Below, piece by piece: positions 34,690-46,847 of a stretch of DNA of 64,000 nucleotides. The position numbers were made by a program, and so were the translations under genes. A model generated the notes under the pieces. The model ran no database searches, was not told the DNA's origin, and saw only the letters and a list, made by a program, of their open reading frames with translations. The DNA lies in NCBI RefSeq assembly GCF_000247695.1, contig NW_004624795.1:4885546-4949545 (forward strand), written 5' to 3'. The first letter of the stretch is position 1. Each line of letters starts with the position of its first letter. This DNA is from Heterocephalus glaber. Its lineage: Eukaryota > Chordata > Mammalia > Rodentia > Bathyergidae.

Positions 34690-35105
34690 GAATTTTAATT
34701 TTGAATTTTAACTTTTATTAGTACATATTTGCCATACATAATGATTGTGTTCCTCCTGGACATGGACATAACACATCTTAATTCTTGTTTTTTTTGTTTT
34801 TTGGGTTTTTTTGGTACCGAGGATCGAACTCAGGACCTTGTGCTTGCCAGGCAGGCGGAGGCACCACTGAGCTAAATCCCCAGCCAATATCTTAATTCTT
34901 TTTCCATCCCCTTCCCCTCCCCTCTCTCCTCCCTCCATCTCTTAGTCTTTTCCCTTTTGCAAAAGATCAGTCTCCCTGTGTCCTATTATCTATCTTTTAT
35001 TTTGCTCTTCAATTTATGCATATTTTGGATTTCTCCTATAGGAGAAGCCACGTGATATTTAGGCTTGTGCGTCAGATTTAGCTCACTTAACATTATGATT
35101 TTTTT
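34690..35105 (-). mobile_element. L1 3' end, minus orientation, with SINE insertion
   Basis: The same L1 3' UTR type as at 43.0 kb. Shared plus-strand landmarks are TCCCCTCCCCTCTCTCC-type pyrimidine tracts, TCCTATTATCTATCTTTTAT, TTTTGCTCTTCAATTTATGC and GTGATATTTAGGCTTGTG. A minus-strand ID-like SINE is inserted at 34798-34886. The element is truncated at about 35105. Confidence 0.75.
34792..34886 (-). repeat. IDL SINE inside an L1 3' end
   Basis: TTTTTTGGTACCGAGGATCG..CTAAATCCCCAGCC. The flanks ATCTTAATTCTT occur on both sides (about 34776 and 34889). Confidence 0.9.
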
Positions 35106-35548
35106 GTACAGAACCTACAGTAGTCATAGTTAAACTCTTAACACGTAATATCAGTTGTCCAAATCATAAACAACAAAATGGACTTTGAGCTAAAGGCTAA
35201 TGGCTGTGTGACAGTCTTGTGGCTAGTGATTCAACCATGATCAACCACCCTATCCCAGGACTTCCAGTTTCGCCCCTCTTTGAGGGATTCTCCATATCAG
35301 AAATGTCTTGAGGTGTTGCTGGGCAGTGTATGAAATACCTTTTATATCCTCACCCCAGAAGCAAGTTAGAATGAACTGCTATCACATACCAGCAGGTCCT
35401 ACTCCCTGCTGGCATAAATTTTCCTATTATCCCTAATCATACTAAAAGTCCCTCCTCCTCTGCTTCCTCCTCCTCCTAACCAGCAGCCTCTGCTCACATT
35501 TCCCAGTAAAATAACTCTTCCTTCTCTTTCACTGTTAAAATTCAATTG

Positions 35549-35700
35549 ACACCAGGCATGGCGGTGCACACCTATAATCCCAGCACTTGGGAGCCTGAGG
35601 CAGGAGGATTGCTGTGAGTTTGAGGTCAGCATGGGCTCCATAGTGAGTTCAAGGCCAGCCTGCACTACATAGCGAGACCCTGTCTCAAAAAAACAAAAAT
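35549..35700 (+). repeat. B1 SINE with internal tandem duplication
   Basis: ACCAGGCATGGCGGTGCACA..GAGACCCTGTCTC + A7. A duplicated unit, TGAGTTCAAGGCCAGCCTGC, follows CTCCATAG. Confidence 0.9.
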
Positions 35701-36232
35701 TCTGTTGAAAAGCAAAGTAATCTCTCCCTCCCCCCATCCAAACCCTGGAGTCTCTCAATAAGGAAATTTCCAGGTCTTCCTGGTCTTGACACTCTTGGGG
35801 CCTATGGAAGCATGAATTCCTGAGCCCCATCCCAGACCTAGTGAGTTAGTAGCTCCAATTTGGGGGCCTAGAAATCTTGTGCTGCTTAATAAGAGCTCTT
35901 GGTAATTCACGTGAGGGTCCAATTTGGAAAAAGCAATATAAAGGAAATAGATATTTTATCAATCAACAGTTGGCTGTGAGAAATTTTTTAACTAAGGAAG
36001 CCCCCCCTGTTCAAGTACAGAGTGTATTCCAAAAGTCAGCCTCTGAGTGTTTGGGCCTTGGAATGCATTTCCTAACGAAAACCCTGGAAGGGGTTGTGGT
36101 AAGTTGTCTGGGATAGCTTCAATAATCTAGTAAACCTTGGTAGCAGATTTGAAGTATAGTAAATACAGTTTTTAAATTTAAAAGTTAATCACATTTTAAA
36201 GGTTGAAGCATAAAGCCAGAGTTTACAATACA

Positions 36233-37131
36233 CAGTAAAACCTTGGATGTGAGTAACTTGTTCTGCAAGACGAGTAAACGTTTCTAATAAATTCTAACCT
36301 GATAAACAAGTGATGGCTTGCAATATGAGTAGCACGTGATGCTGAATGTCACATGATCACAACTGAGCCAGTGGTTCTCCCTCCCTCCCTCTCTGTCTCT
36401 TTCTGTGGGATTATGGGTCATCATCTCCCAACAGAAAGAGGTTAAGGAAGAGATCTGGTCTGCAGATGAGGAGGAGAAAAAGGCGGAGGATTCCCTCACT
36501 TGAGATAAGGTAGATGTGTAAAATGTGGGAAACTGTGCAAAATTTTGTGCAAAAGCAGCACCCAGGTAAGGCTGTAGCAGTGTGAGTGGTGAATCTGTTT
36601 AAAACAATGCAACACCACCTTTATGCGAAATCCTCAAAGGAGGCAAAAGCAGGTGTGACGGGAGAGGTCCCTTGTTAAAGTTGTGTGTAAAGAGGGAGAT
36701 TCCATTGCGCCACTAGATAGCAGTGATTCCGTTAGTGACAGTGAACGTCGTCCCACACAATGACCCTCCTCTCTCTTGTCTCCCTCACACCAGCCACAAA
36801 GGTTTTCAAAGGTAAGTGTTGTTTAATTTTTTAATTATTTTGCATTATATTATAGTATTATTATCATTTTTATGTGCATATTTTGTTTTGTTTTGTTTTT
36901 TTGGTACTGGGGATTGAACTCAGGTCCTTGCACTTGCAAGACAGACAGCAGAACCACTGAGCTAAATCCTCGGCCCATTATCATCATTTTTATATAACTA
37001 TTTTGGAGTTGTAGAGCAAATCATCTGAGTTTCCATTATTTCTTAGGGGGAAATTTGCTTTAATATGTAAGTGCTTTGGATTACAAGCATGCTTCCAGAA
37101 GGAATTGTGCTTGTAAACCAAGGTTTTGCTG
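36233..37131. mobile_element. Tigger-type (pogo/Tc1-mariner) non-autonomous DNA transposon
   Basis: The ends are inverted repeats. The left end begins CAGTAAAACCTTGG and the right end, reverse-complemented, begins CAGCAAAACCTTGG. Similarity continues inward through TGTAAACC/GAGTAACTTG-like sequence. Internal text such as GCAATATGAGTAGCACGTGA matches the style of mammalian Tigger-derived elements. It is about 900 bp including an ID-like SINE inserted at about 36890-36977. No intact transposase remains. The expected TA target duplication is visible on the right (CTG|TA) but has mutated on the left. It is an old element shared widely among placental mammals, now inert. Confidence 0.8.
36890..36977 (-). 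repeat. IDL SINE inside the Tigger-type transposon
   Basis: TTTTTTGGTACTGGGGATTG..GCTAAATCCTCGGCCC. The flanking ATTATCATTTTTAT is duplicated with one small change (ATTATCATCATTTTTAT). Confidence 0.88.
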
Positions 37132-37594
37132 TATTTTCCATTGAACTTAAAGTTTAGAAACCATTAGGCTACCAAGTTGTATACATGAGTTATGTGCAGT
37201 GTTTCACATGCCAGTTATGGCTCAATAAAGCTGAAAAATAAAGCTAAGTCTGGAAAGGGAATCAGAGTGCTCTCATTTCTCTGCATGGAGGGAACACAGG
37301 CAGCCTTTGACATTTCCCTGCTTTGTGATCATCACCCACCTCCTCTCGGCCTCAGCCCTGTACCAGATGCCCAAGCACTGCCCACAGCCCCTGCTGAAGC
37401 ACCCTCACTCTGCTCACCTAGCCCTGCCCCATGCCTCAGTCCCCAAACTGCCCATCTGTCCTCCACACCCAGGCCATGGCCAAGCCTCGAAGCCACCTCC
37501 TCCATGAAGACTTCCTGCAGCCCACCAGCCACAAGTGATTCTCTTCTTTGGGCTTTCCTGGCACTCTCTGCTGAGTTTTAGTTATCTGTGCATG

Positions 37595-38095
37595 CTTTTT
37601 CATCCTGCCACAGGGTTGTAACTTTCCCGGGAACTTTAGTTGAGTATCTACTATGTGACATGTATCATGTTAGGCACTTGTATGCATACAACAGCGACCC
37701 TACAAGGCGAGCATACAGTATAATCATTTGGGTTGTCCTGCTAAAAATAAACTGCAGGAGGACTGGACTTGTGCTGTGTTCACCACAAAAATGCTTTGCA
37801 CATAGAATACACTCAATAAACTTTTGTTGAACCTATGAATGAACTGGCAGTGTTCATGTTTACGAAGTAATTAAGCCTCAGAGTCACACCACCTGCGTTC
37901 AAATCTCAACTTCAGAACCTAATAGCTGTGCAGCCTTGAACAAGTTGATGACATCTCTTCAAGTTTTTCATCTACTGAGTGGGAACTTTAACAGTATCCA
38001 CTTCACACATCTGCTGTGAGAATTAAATGAGATAATTTGCTTAAAGTCCTCGACACTGGGTCTGGTACATGTGAAATAAATAGTAGCTGTGACTG
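37595..38095 (+). repeat. MIR/L2-type remnants including a full MIR
   Basis: Two decayed fragments come first: 37625-37700, an L2/MIR-like TACTATGTGACATG, and 37785-37840, ending CACTCAATAAACTTTTGTTG. A well-preserved MIR follows at 37866-38095 (CCACCTGCGTTCAAATCTC, TGTGCAGCCTTGAACAAGTT, TTCATCTACTGAGTGGGAAC, GAATTAAATGAGATAATTTG). An ID-like SINE is inserted immediately after. Confidence 0.75.
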
Positions 38096-38105
38096 TAATT
38101 TTTTT

Positions 38106-38188
38106 TCTTTTTTGGTACCGGGGATCGAACTCAGGTCCTTGCGCCTACACAGCAGGAGGTAAAACCATTGAGCTAAATCCCTGGCCCT
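38106..38188 (-). repeat. IDL SINE next to a MIR
   Basis: TTTTGGTACCGGGGATCGAA..AAATCCCTGGCCCT. The flanks ACTGTAATTTTT repeat on both sides (about 38091 and 38190). Confidence 0.9.
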
Positions 38189-38506
38189 ACTGTAATTTTT
38201 TTGAAGTTTTTACAGTTAATTAATGTTCTTATGAAAAATTTTCACAATCACAACAAAGATATTGCAGAATTTTGCTATTTTTCTACTAGCACCAATATTA
38301 TCCTTTGCAGTTGCCTTGACTTTCTTCATTCTGTTCTTGCATTTCTTTTGGTGTTTCCTTAAGATTTTTTTCTTCTCAAACAGACCATGTCTTATGAGTC
38401 TGTTTGGATTCAATTTTCTGTTTATAACCCAAGGAATCAGAAATCAAGCAAAAGCCAGTTGTCTTGTCACCATCAAAATGAGTTCTGATTCCAAATAGAA
38501 AGAAAG

Positions 38507-38600
38507 CGGAGATTTAGCTCAGTGGGTCCACTGCCTGCCTTGCAAGCACAAGTACCTGAGTTCGATCCCCGGTACCAAAAAAAACCCCAAAAACGCAGAA
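38507..38600 (+). repeat. IDL SINE, 5' shortened
   Basis: AGCGGAGATTTAGCTCAGTGG..CGATCCCCGGTACC with an A8 C4 A-type tail. A few 5' bases differ from consensus. Confidence 0.85.
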
Positions 38601-39859
38601 AACCAAATACAAGGATAACATCCAGTGTTGTCTTGTACATATCGATGAGTTTCCCCTGAATTTCTGTTTTAGGTACTGTTGCCTTCCCAGGGGAAGGACA
38701 TCAATGACCATTTCTTTCCTTTGAAGTACTGTAGTCAGCTGGTCATGAACTTCCTGTCTGGACAGGAAGTGTGTCATTCATGATGGCGGCAGATCCTCAG
38801 GCAGCCAAGGTGGAAAAAAGACTGTGACTGTAATTGTTAAATTGCAGAGTTAACAGTCTCTAAAGCACTAGTGCTTCGTGTTATGCTGCTTAGTGTGCCT
38901 AGCACTGTGCACTGCTGGTTTGACAAACTTATTGGCTGTGAATTTCCTTAGTAGAGCCATTTTAACCAAAAGTTAGAAGGCAGTCATTAAATAGGGCCAA
39001 AACATGTGACTGAATAGCCAAAATCTCTTAAGCCTCTCAGTGAATTTTTATTTTAAAAGAGGATGTTAAGCCCAACTGAATCTCTAAAATGGAAAAATTC
39101 CAGGCATGCAGCAAATTGAAACCAAACATTTCAGAGCTCCAGAGAAAGATATCTGTAGTCAAGGGGCTCCATGCTGACTCCATCCATGATCCTGGCCACT
39201 CATCCATCCAAGAACTGCTTGGAAAATAAGGATCTGTCTTACTCAACACTGTCTTGATCAACTGGCATCATGCCCACCATAAACAAATAGTCAATGCGTA
39301 TCTGTTAAGTAAATGATCTGCTTCCAGTCTGTAATCCTCACCCTGCTTTTAGTTGATTCCATTTCTCTTTATGACCAACACAAAAATCAATCATGGTGAC
39401 TGATGTTTTGAAAAGGAGGAAGTGAGTGGTTTACTCAAGCGCCATCCCTGGGAAAGCTGTCCGACAAATACAAATGCTTTACTAAGTAGTCACACCAAGG
39501 GTAGATCATCCTTTTCTAATGAAGGATTCATCCTGTGTCACCTCTGTGCAGCTCAAAGGAAAAACATCTAAGACATGGAGGTTGTTCGCAGTCAGTGGGA
39601 ACAGTCAGTGGGATATTTTAGAAAAATCATCATAAAGTACTCAAAAGACTGCAGTGTTTCATATGGCTCAAAAAAAATTTCATTTTTGTGTATACTTAAA
39701 GGGAGCATAAAACACCTCCAAATACAGCTGTTTACCTGCACAGAAGTGGCTCCAAGTGAGCTGCATGCACAATCAGAGCTGCTTTCCTCTTTCTATGCCT
39801 CTCTCCCTTGACCTGGAACCAAATACTCTTCCACTCTTAAGTCTTTGCCCCTTTTTAAA

Positions 39860-40010
39860 ATAAGAAAGACTCTGATGTTAACTAATAACTAAACACATAT
39901 TCATTGTAGAGAGAAAATACAAATAAAAGGAAGAAATTAAGACTCACTCAACTCCACTTGACAGAAATCACTCTCGTTAACATTTTGCTATATATTTTTT
40001 CAGGATTTTT
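39860..40010. mobile_element. Probable ancient LINE fragment
   Basis: The text GAGAGAAAATACAAATAAAAGG, ACAGAAATCACTCTCGTTAAC and ATTTTGCTATATATTTTTTC resembles a widespread decayed LINE segment. No ORF is present. Confidence 0.4.
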
Positions 40011-40067
40011 TTTTTTCCTCTGTGAGATTTTATGTATTTTAAGACTAACTTTTCTCTTATAGTACAT

Positions 40068-40216
40068 CCTTTTTTGTTTGTTTGTTTTGTTTTGTTTTTT
40101 GAGACAAGGCCTCATTATGTAGTCCAGGCTGGCCTTGAACTCAAACTTCTGGAGATCCTCCTGCCTCTGCCTCCTAAGTGCTGGGATTATAGGTGTGATT
40201 CACCATGCCCAGCTCT
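40068..40216 (-). repeat. B1 SINE
   Basis: (GTTTT)n then TTGAGACAAGGCCTCATTATG..GATTCACCATGCCCAGC. Confidence 0.88.
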
Positions 40217-40459
40217 CTTATAGTATATGTTATCATTTTGCACCAATAAATCTGCTATAACATGGATGATTAAATGACCATTCTGTATAAATTAGTTCTT
40301 TCAACAGCCTGAAGGGGCAGAATAAATTGAAATAGGGATGGGGTTGAAGTAGAGAATCAGAAAAAGAGCGTTCTATGATCCTCAGGACACACTGTAGGAA
40401 GGTTAATGCTTAGCCAGTGACAGAGAGCAAACAAGAGAAGACAGATTTAGGATGAAGAA

Positions 40460-40565
40460 TTGGCAGGTCTTAGCATGCTTCTGGTGCTCCGGGAGGTTAA
40501 GGCAGGAGGGTTGCAAGTTTGAGTCCAGCTTGTACAACTTAGCTAGACTTTGTCTCAAAATAAAG
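40460..40565 (+). repeat. B1-dID B1-half fragment
   Basis: GCTCCGGGAGGTTAAGGCAG..CAACTTAGCTAGACTTTGTC. Truncated at the 5' side. Confidence 0.65.
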
Positions 40566-42600
40566 GTCCAGAGATAGGGGATTCCAGAGTTGGTGCAGGC
40601 CCTCGCAGTGGCAGGAAGGACGCAGGCTCTTCCCAGCTCTCTGCTCTCACACCTCAGAGCAGAGTCATATCTTAATGGAGAGGGGATCTGAAGTCTCCTC
40701 CTCACATCCGTGGCCCAAGCTGTGTCTTACATAACCCTAGACCAAGAGGGCTGGCTACTGAACAGTAAATTTTTAGATAAAGACAATTGCTTGTTGCCAT
40801 AAGGCCTAGTGTAGGACCTGAAAACATCTTCACAGAACATCTTCACCATTCGCTCTCCTCCACTCATTGAACTCCTGCCACAGGCCAGCACCATCCATTA
40901 AAAAAATAAATATAATAAATAAATATAATACCATCCATTGGCTTTAAAGGGCTTGGCTCCAGAAATATGTGTCCTGAGAAACTGAATGTCAAGTGAACCT
41001 GGTGCCTGCCATGTTAGAGTACTGCATCTCTGATGTCAAGGTATCCACACAACACACAAGACCTTGGGGTCTCGCTAAAATGTGGATTCTGCATTAGTAG
41101 AACCTCAGACTCTGCATCTCCCCCAAGTTTCCAGGAAACACTGTTGTGGCTATACACCTTGAGTTTCAGGAGCTAAAAACAAGCTACAAAGATTTCTTGC
41201 TTTGCCTTTTCTACTTACACCTCCCTCTAAGGTCCTGAGACTCTTTCATTCCTTTCTTGCTAACCCTCCTCTCCATTTTTTAGTTTTAAAAAAGTCCAGC
41301 ATGGGAGGCAGGAGAAGGAAGCCAGCAAAGCTCAGAAGGGGTTTTTTATTTGAAGCAGCTCCTAGCTACATGCACTGCCAGGGTGGACATCTCCAACTTC
41401 CACTTCCAAACAGGGCACTCAGCATTCAGGAATCCGGGGGCAGCAATTAATTCTACTTTTGCCATCTGGCAGAACAGAACACTGGCTGCAACCTGAAACC
41501 TCAATTTCACAAGAGTCTTACTTATTCTGAATTTTAATCATTTTTGGATCAGCAAACATATGCCCGCCAACCTGCTCCATGTACACAAAATTCTGAAGAA
41601 CAATCACACCGAGGACTCCAAAAATGATTGGGTTTTCCCACGTGGACTTAAAATTTCTCTCCTACCAGATTCTCAAAAGAAAGTAGCTGCTGACAGCTCC
41701 AGTTTAATCTCCTTGTTAAACGAAGTCTTCGAAGAGTTTTTTTAATGAATATTCGCACAGGCTTCTTTCGCACTGCAGTACCCACTCACAGGGCGCATGT
41801 GCATGTGATTTTCTCTGGCCCTGATTCCCTAACCCTGAACTGCAGCCAGTGCTGGCCCTTCCCTCAGTCATTCGTTCTCTCCACTCCCCCTCCACAATGG
41901 AGACATTATCATTTTTCAACACATCCTCCATCCCCTGTCTTCTTAAGACTCAGACACTTTCATCTTCTGCACATCTAATAATTTCAAGATAAGGACAGGA
42001 AAACCAGTTCTTGCTTTGTGAACTTCTGTCTCTGCTGTTGAGAGACTGTCCTAATCTCTCCCAAACATGTTCCAGTGATAACATTTACTGCAGCAGGGCC
42101 AAAATGATTTTCTGCCACTTTCAATTCTAGTTCAATAAAAGAATAAGGGCTTTGTTTCTAACCTCTGTCATTTTTAATACCATAAAATGATTTTTAAAAT
42201 GTAAAATTGAGTTCTGTTTCCTACTGGACTACCAATCTCATATTAGCTTTCCTTTTATCGAATTTATGAGAAAAGTCAGAAATTGCTTTTCTTTTTTTAA
42301 AAAAAAATCAAAATTTCAGGATCTGCTTGGCAGAATGTTTGAATTGAATTTCAGCCTTCAATAACTGCTGGCCCAGAAGTTCTCAAAAAATATAAAAGTT
42401 AGCTACTTCCTGTTAGTTATACCAAAAAGAACAAACTGGTGAATTATCCCTTAGTTCAGTCATCCAAAACTACTAAGTTTATTCCCAGAAAACTATCATT
42501 CTAAAAACCCACAACTATGTATTATTACATTTCCACATCAAGAAAGTCTATAGTTTTCTGAAATCACAGTGAAGGAAGGCCACAGTTTCTAAACTGCAAA
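40566..42600. other. Intronic AT-rich sequence
   Basis: No SINE or clear LINE over about 2 kb. Short ORFs only (for example 41202-41450) without coding signals. Confidence 0.45.
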
Positions 42601-42609
42601 GTCAAACCA

Positions 42610-42770
42610 ATCACATATTTTTCACAATGTCGTATTATGAAAATGTGAAACATGCACAAAACTTGAAAGAGCATCCATACCTACCCACAACCTAGGCTCT
42701 ATGATTCCTATTCGGCTACATTTACTTTTTCATGTATCCATCCACCCACCCACCCATCCATGGATGTTGT
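42610..42770. mobile_element. Old LINE fragment with CCAT/CCAC simple repeat
   Basis: GAAACATGCACAAAACTTGA, CATACCTACCCACAACCTAG and GGCTACATTTACTTTTTCATG resemble the same ancient LINE fragment as at 20.1 kb. It ends in (CCAC)n/(CCAT)n at about 42738-42762. Confidence 0.45.
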
Positions 42771-42999
42771 TTTGGGGAATAAAATACAAGCCTTAGCATG
42801 CTCTATCCCCCAACACTGCATAATAATTAACTTAATATTTGTTTACAGTTCTTTTGAAACTTTTGAAAGATGTCATTTGATTTTTTTAAAATGTTTGGCT
42901 AAGTAAACTAAGTAACTAGTTAGAAATTCTAAATCCTAATCTTTTATGATTTCTGTTACTTTGAATAATTCTTGTATTAGTCCATGTTTGTAGTACACG

Positions 43000-43395
43000 A
43001 CATTTACACGCCCTGTGTGGAGTTGGTTCATGCACACAACACATCTTGATTCCTTTTCTCATCCTTCCCTTCCATCCCTCCTCCCTCTATCTCTCGATCC
43101 CCTTTCCATCTGAGGAAGATCCATCTACCTACTTCCTATTGTCTACTTTCTATTTTGCTCTTTATTTATATTTTGTGCTTCTCATATAAGAGAAAGCATG
43201 TGATATTTAAGCTTGTGTGTCTAATTTACTTCACTTAACATTACAGTCTCAAGGGGCATCCATTTTCCTACAAATGACTGAAGTTTATCCTTCTTTATGG
43301 CAGAGTAGTACTCCATTGCATGTAAATACCACATTTTCTTTATCCATTCCTCTGTTGACGGAGATGTCTTCTATATCAGCTCTCTCTTCAACAAA
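43000..43395 (-). mobile_element. L1 3' end, minus orientation
   Basis: Plus-strand landmarks in order are CACAACACATCTTGATTCC, a CCTTCCCTTCCATCC pyrimidine tract, TTCTATTTTGCTCTTTATTT, GTGATATTTAAGCTTGTG, CACTTAACATTACAG and GCAGAGTAGTACTCCATTGC followed by ACATTTTCTTTATCCATTCC. These are the reverse complement of an L1 ORF2 end plus 3' UTR. It closely parallels 34.7 and 24.5 kb. Confidence 0.85.
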
Positions 43396-43675
43396 AGAGC
43401 AAAAGCATTTGGTAGAAATGGTAGAAGGCCTCAATTCACAAAATGTGAAATGCACCTTGTGGTTATGGCAGAATTCACAAATGAGAGCCAGAGAAATAGC
43501 TAACTGTAGATTATGTACATGTTCTGTAATTTATACTAAGAGCTTCCACATTTCACAAACCTTGACTTTCAGCATTTACATTTAATCACTGTGCATCTTC
43601 CAGTAGCCACACGATGTCCACGACACAACCATTCAGAGGTGGACGATTTAAGACTGAGTCACTCCAAGTGGGGAC

Positions 43676-43798
43676 TTTTTCTGGAGGCGGTGGGGGTTGA
43701 GTCAGGGTCTCACTGTGTGGCCTCAAACTTGTGGTGATCCTCCTGCCTCAGCCTCCTATGTGCTGAAATTATAAACGAGCACCACCACGCCTGGCTCT
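43676..43798 (-). repeat. B1 SINE, diverged
   Basis: TTGAGTCAGGGTCTCACTGTG..ACCACGCCTGGCTC. GCCCAGGCTGG is deleted. Confidence 0.85.
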
Positions 43799-45040
43799 AA
43801 TGCGCTTTTGTAGCAACAAAGCACTGGGACCCAACCAGAGTTTCCTGGGCTTTGCAGTGCTGTGGGACCTCTGGTCATAGAGGCCCATTATTGTCTGGCT
43901 ACAGTAAGCCCCCAGAGACAGCTGCCCCTTCCTGCGTGTGCCGTTTGTCATCCTACACCAATGTTTTCTTTCTGATGGGCCCAGGAAGAGGCACCCGTTG
44001 GAGCCTGAAGAATCAAAGTCACTGTGCGGCATTGTAGAAAGTTTTAAAAGAAATATGAAGAAACAACATAGGACCTGGGGCCATAGGCTAAGATCTTCCA
44101 GAACAGGTCAGCGCTTGGTCTGTAATATATTCCCATGGCCAGGGCGGTGGTGACATTGCGTGTAAATCAAAAACTAAAGCCCTCAGACAGCTCATTTCCC
44201 TCTTCCATGGGGAGTTCAGTATGGACATCTCGTGCTGGGAAGGTCCTGGGGATTGATTTCCCCATCTTCTCCTAGCCCTGGGACGTGCATGATAAGCAGA
44301 AGTGCATTTCATCATCGCCCTGCCAGCTCCGCCCTCAGGGACACCGGGTTGGGGACCCAGGAGGAGGAGCATTGGACCCAGAGGAGAAACGGTTCCCAGG
44401 TGAGATGGTGCAAACCTATGTCAGGCTCCACTCATTTTCAACAGAATCGCGCAACAATAAAATCCCAAGGAAATGAAATGTCCCGCAGCACTTTCCAAAT
44501 GAAAAACACAGCTACGCCGACACCAGAAAAGACATCAACTAGAGCCTGCAAGGTTTGGTTGGTTATGGATGCATTTTTTTAAAAAACACACAATAAACGA
44601 TTTTTTCCTATAACGATGTTTGCATTTTTGTAACATTTGTTAAAAAAAAAATCACTAATGACATTGTAGGCTGGCGACCTGGAGAGAAAACAGAAGAGCA
44701 CCATGGGGAGTCTCCGAGTGACTCTGGGTCACAGGAACCAGGTCAGCACAGAGGCTCAGTGCCTGACAGCACCCTGTGCTCCTGCACACCCCGCGCTCTG
44801 CCCAGGCTCACCTGGGACAGGAAGTGACAGAGTGGGGAGGGGGAGGGCTGTCCCAGAATCAAGGAGGGTACATCCGCGAGGGAGAGCCTGGGCCAGCAGA
44901 GCCCTCGCCACAGGACTCCCGGAAACCACGGACAGATGGATGCGGAGAGGCTCTGCCCATGGGCTTTCTGCAGAGAGAACAGGGTGGCACCAGGACAAAG
45001 ACCAGCTCGGTCAGGTAGACTTAAAATCAAGGGCAAAGCA

Positions 45041-45269
45041 GCTGGGTGTAGTGGAGCACACCTGTCATTCCAGCACTTGGGAGGCTGAGGCAGGAGGTTC
45101 ACAAGTTCAAGGTCAGCGTGGGCTATGTAGCGAGACCCTGTCTCAAAAACCAAAACATGGGGTCGGGGATTTAGCTCAGTGGTTCCGGCGCCTGCCTCGC
45201 AAGCACAAGGTCCCGAGTTCGATCCCGAGTACCAAAAAAACAAAACAAACAAACAACAACAACAACAAC
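45041..45269 (+). mobile_element. Composite B1 + IDL retroposon inserted as one unit
   Basis: A B1 (45041-45159, GCTGGGTGTAGTGG..GAGACCCTGTCTC) is followed by an 18-bp linker (AAAAACCAAAACATGG) and an IDL (45160-45234), then a (CAA)n tail. One pair of perfect 18-bp duplications, AAAATCAAGGGCAAAGCA, flanks the whole unit (45023-45040 and 45270-45287). There is no separate duplication around the IDL and no leftover B1 tail after it, which favours a single retrotransposition of a fused transcript over a nested insertion. A 207-codon ORF across it is chance. Confidence 0.8.
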
Positions 45270-45549
45270 AAAATCAAGGGCAAAGCAAATGGGAGGAAGA
45301 GTAAGGCAATGGTTTCCCACAAATGATCTTTTCCAATATTAGGGATTAAGAACCTCCATGTACAGACAATGGAAAAGCTCCAGGTGTTAACAACAGACGC
45401 TGAGGGATTGGAAACCAAGACAAATCCAGATGAGTGGATGACAGGAATGCGCCCAGGTGACAGTGATGAGTAAATTCTATCTGAAATATAACAAACTTCT
45501 GTGATCTAACTACATGGCTAACGAAGTGCGCAGATTATTAAAGATATTC

Positions 45550-45682
45550 TAGCTGGGCGTGGTGGCACACACTGGTGATCCTAGCACTCAGGAGGCTGAG
45601 GCGGAAGCATCTCTGTGAATTCGAGGCCAGCGTGGACTACTTAGCCAGATCCTGTCTCAATAAATAAATAAATAAAACATTG
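45550..45682 (+). repeat. B1 SINE with (AAAT)n tail
   Basis: AGCTGGGCGTGGTGGCACAC..TCCTGTCTCAATAAATAAAT. Confidence 0.9.
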
Positions 45683-46397
45683 TAAAGAGTTAGCTCCACC
45701 TCAAGGATGCGGGCTCAGTTATGTAAGTCACATTTCAAAATTCCTTTTCACTCTCGATAGACCACATCTAAGGAGCCCTTGTTTAAGGCATGCAGTACTG
45801 GGTAGAATTAGATATGACTTAGTTTTCTGCAAGTGATCTAAAGATGCTCTTAAAATGAATTTCCCTAAACTTCAATCTAAAATTTTAAAGCTATAAAATT
45901 AAAATATCATAACCACAATTTTACTACTGGGCATTTATCTTGAGCCACCATGGACCCTGCCTAGTATTTATTACACAGAAAAATTATCTAAGAAAAAATG
46001 TCAACTTTTCAATGAAAAGTTTTAAAAGAAACAAATTTCTTCATTCAAACTTTTTTAAAAGTCCACCTATTATTCGGCATGAAAATATTATTATGTATCA
46101 GAATACCTATAAGAAATATTTTATGGAATACCCAAAGGAGAAATTTCTACCCACTAATGCTGCCACAGCAGTGAAGAGTAAAAAAAAAAGAATCGTTAAA
46201 TCTTGGAGCTAGGACCAGATCCAAGATACCTTCACAGGTGAAAAAATAAACAAAATAATCATCATATTTCAAAGGAGAGTTACACAGCTCAAGGCTGCTT
46301 TGAAAAGACAGAGACTTGCCATAAAAGAATCCATCATCAGATCATCTTCCTTTCCAGGCTTTAAAAGTTAAGCCAAGCGACCCAAGGTAGTAAGACC

Positions 46398-46512
46398 AAT
46401 ACAGGAGGCTGAGGCAGGAGGATCACAGGGAGTTCGAGGCCAGCTTGGACTACACAGTGAATTCAAGGCCAGCCTGAACTACAGAGAAACCCTGTCTCAA
46501 AAAAAAAAAGAA
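46398..46512 (+). repeat. B1 SINE, 5' truncated, with internal duplication
   Basis: Starts at CAGGAGGCTGAGGCAGGAG. The duplicated unit TGAATTCAAGGCCAGCCTGA is present; tail A11. Confidence 0.88.
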
Positions 46513-46768
46513 AGTGAGAAAGAGAGAGATAAGAAAAAGACCAAGAAATGCAATCCCTCACACAGAGAGAGGCAGATTTATGAAAAATATTTAACATAGT
46601 TGGGCATAACAGAGGACTAGTACAGAAACATGACATATGTATAACTGATCAACTGAGAGATGAACCTGAAGCTGTTGTGGGCTTTGCTTTCCTCCCCCTT
46701 TTTTAAGAAAAGGAGGGAGAGATGAGATTGAAAAAGAAAGAAATTAATTATTGACCTAATTTTTTTTT

Positions 46769-46847
46769 TTCTGGTACCAGGGATCGAACTCAAGACCTTG
46801 CACTTGCGGGGCAGGCGCAACACCACTGAGCTAAATCCCCGGGCCTA
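46769..46847 (-). repeat. IDL SINE
   Basis: TTTTTTCTGGTACCAGGGATC..GCTAAATCCCCGGGCC. The flanks AGAAATTAATTATTGACC and AGAAATGAATTATTAACC look like a diverged target duplication. Confidence 0.88.

Noticed and set aside
44080..44420. Possible plus-strand exon ending TTCCCAG|GTGAGA
   Set aside because: A good donor-like site, but no convincing acceptor and the opposite strand to the supported gene.
44703..45326. 207-codon plus-strand ORF, the longest in the window
   Set aside because: Its second half translates the B1 and IDL, there is no splice or conserved domain, and it starts in unrelated GC-rich sequence.
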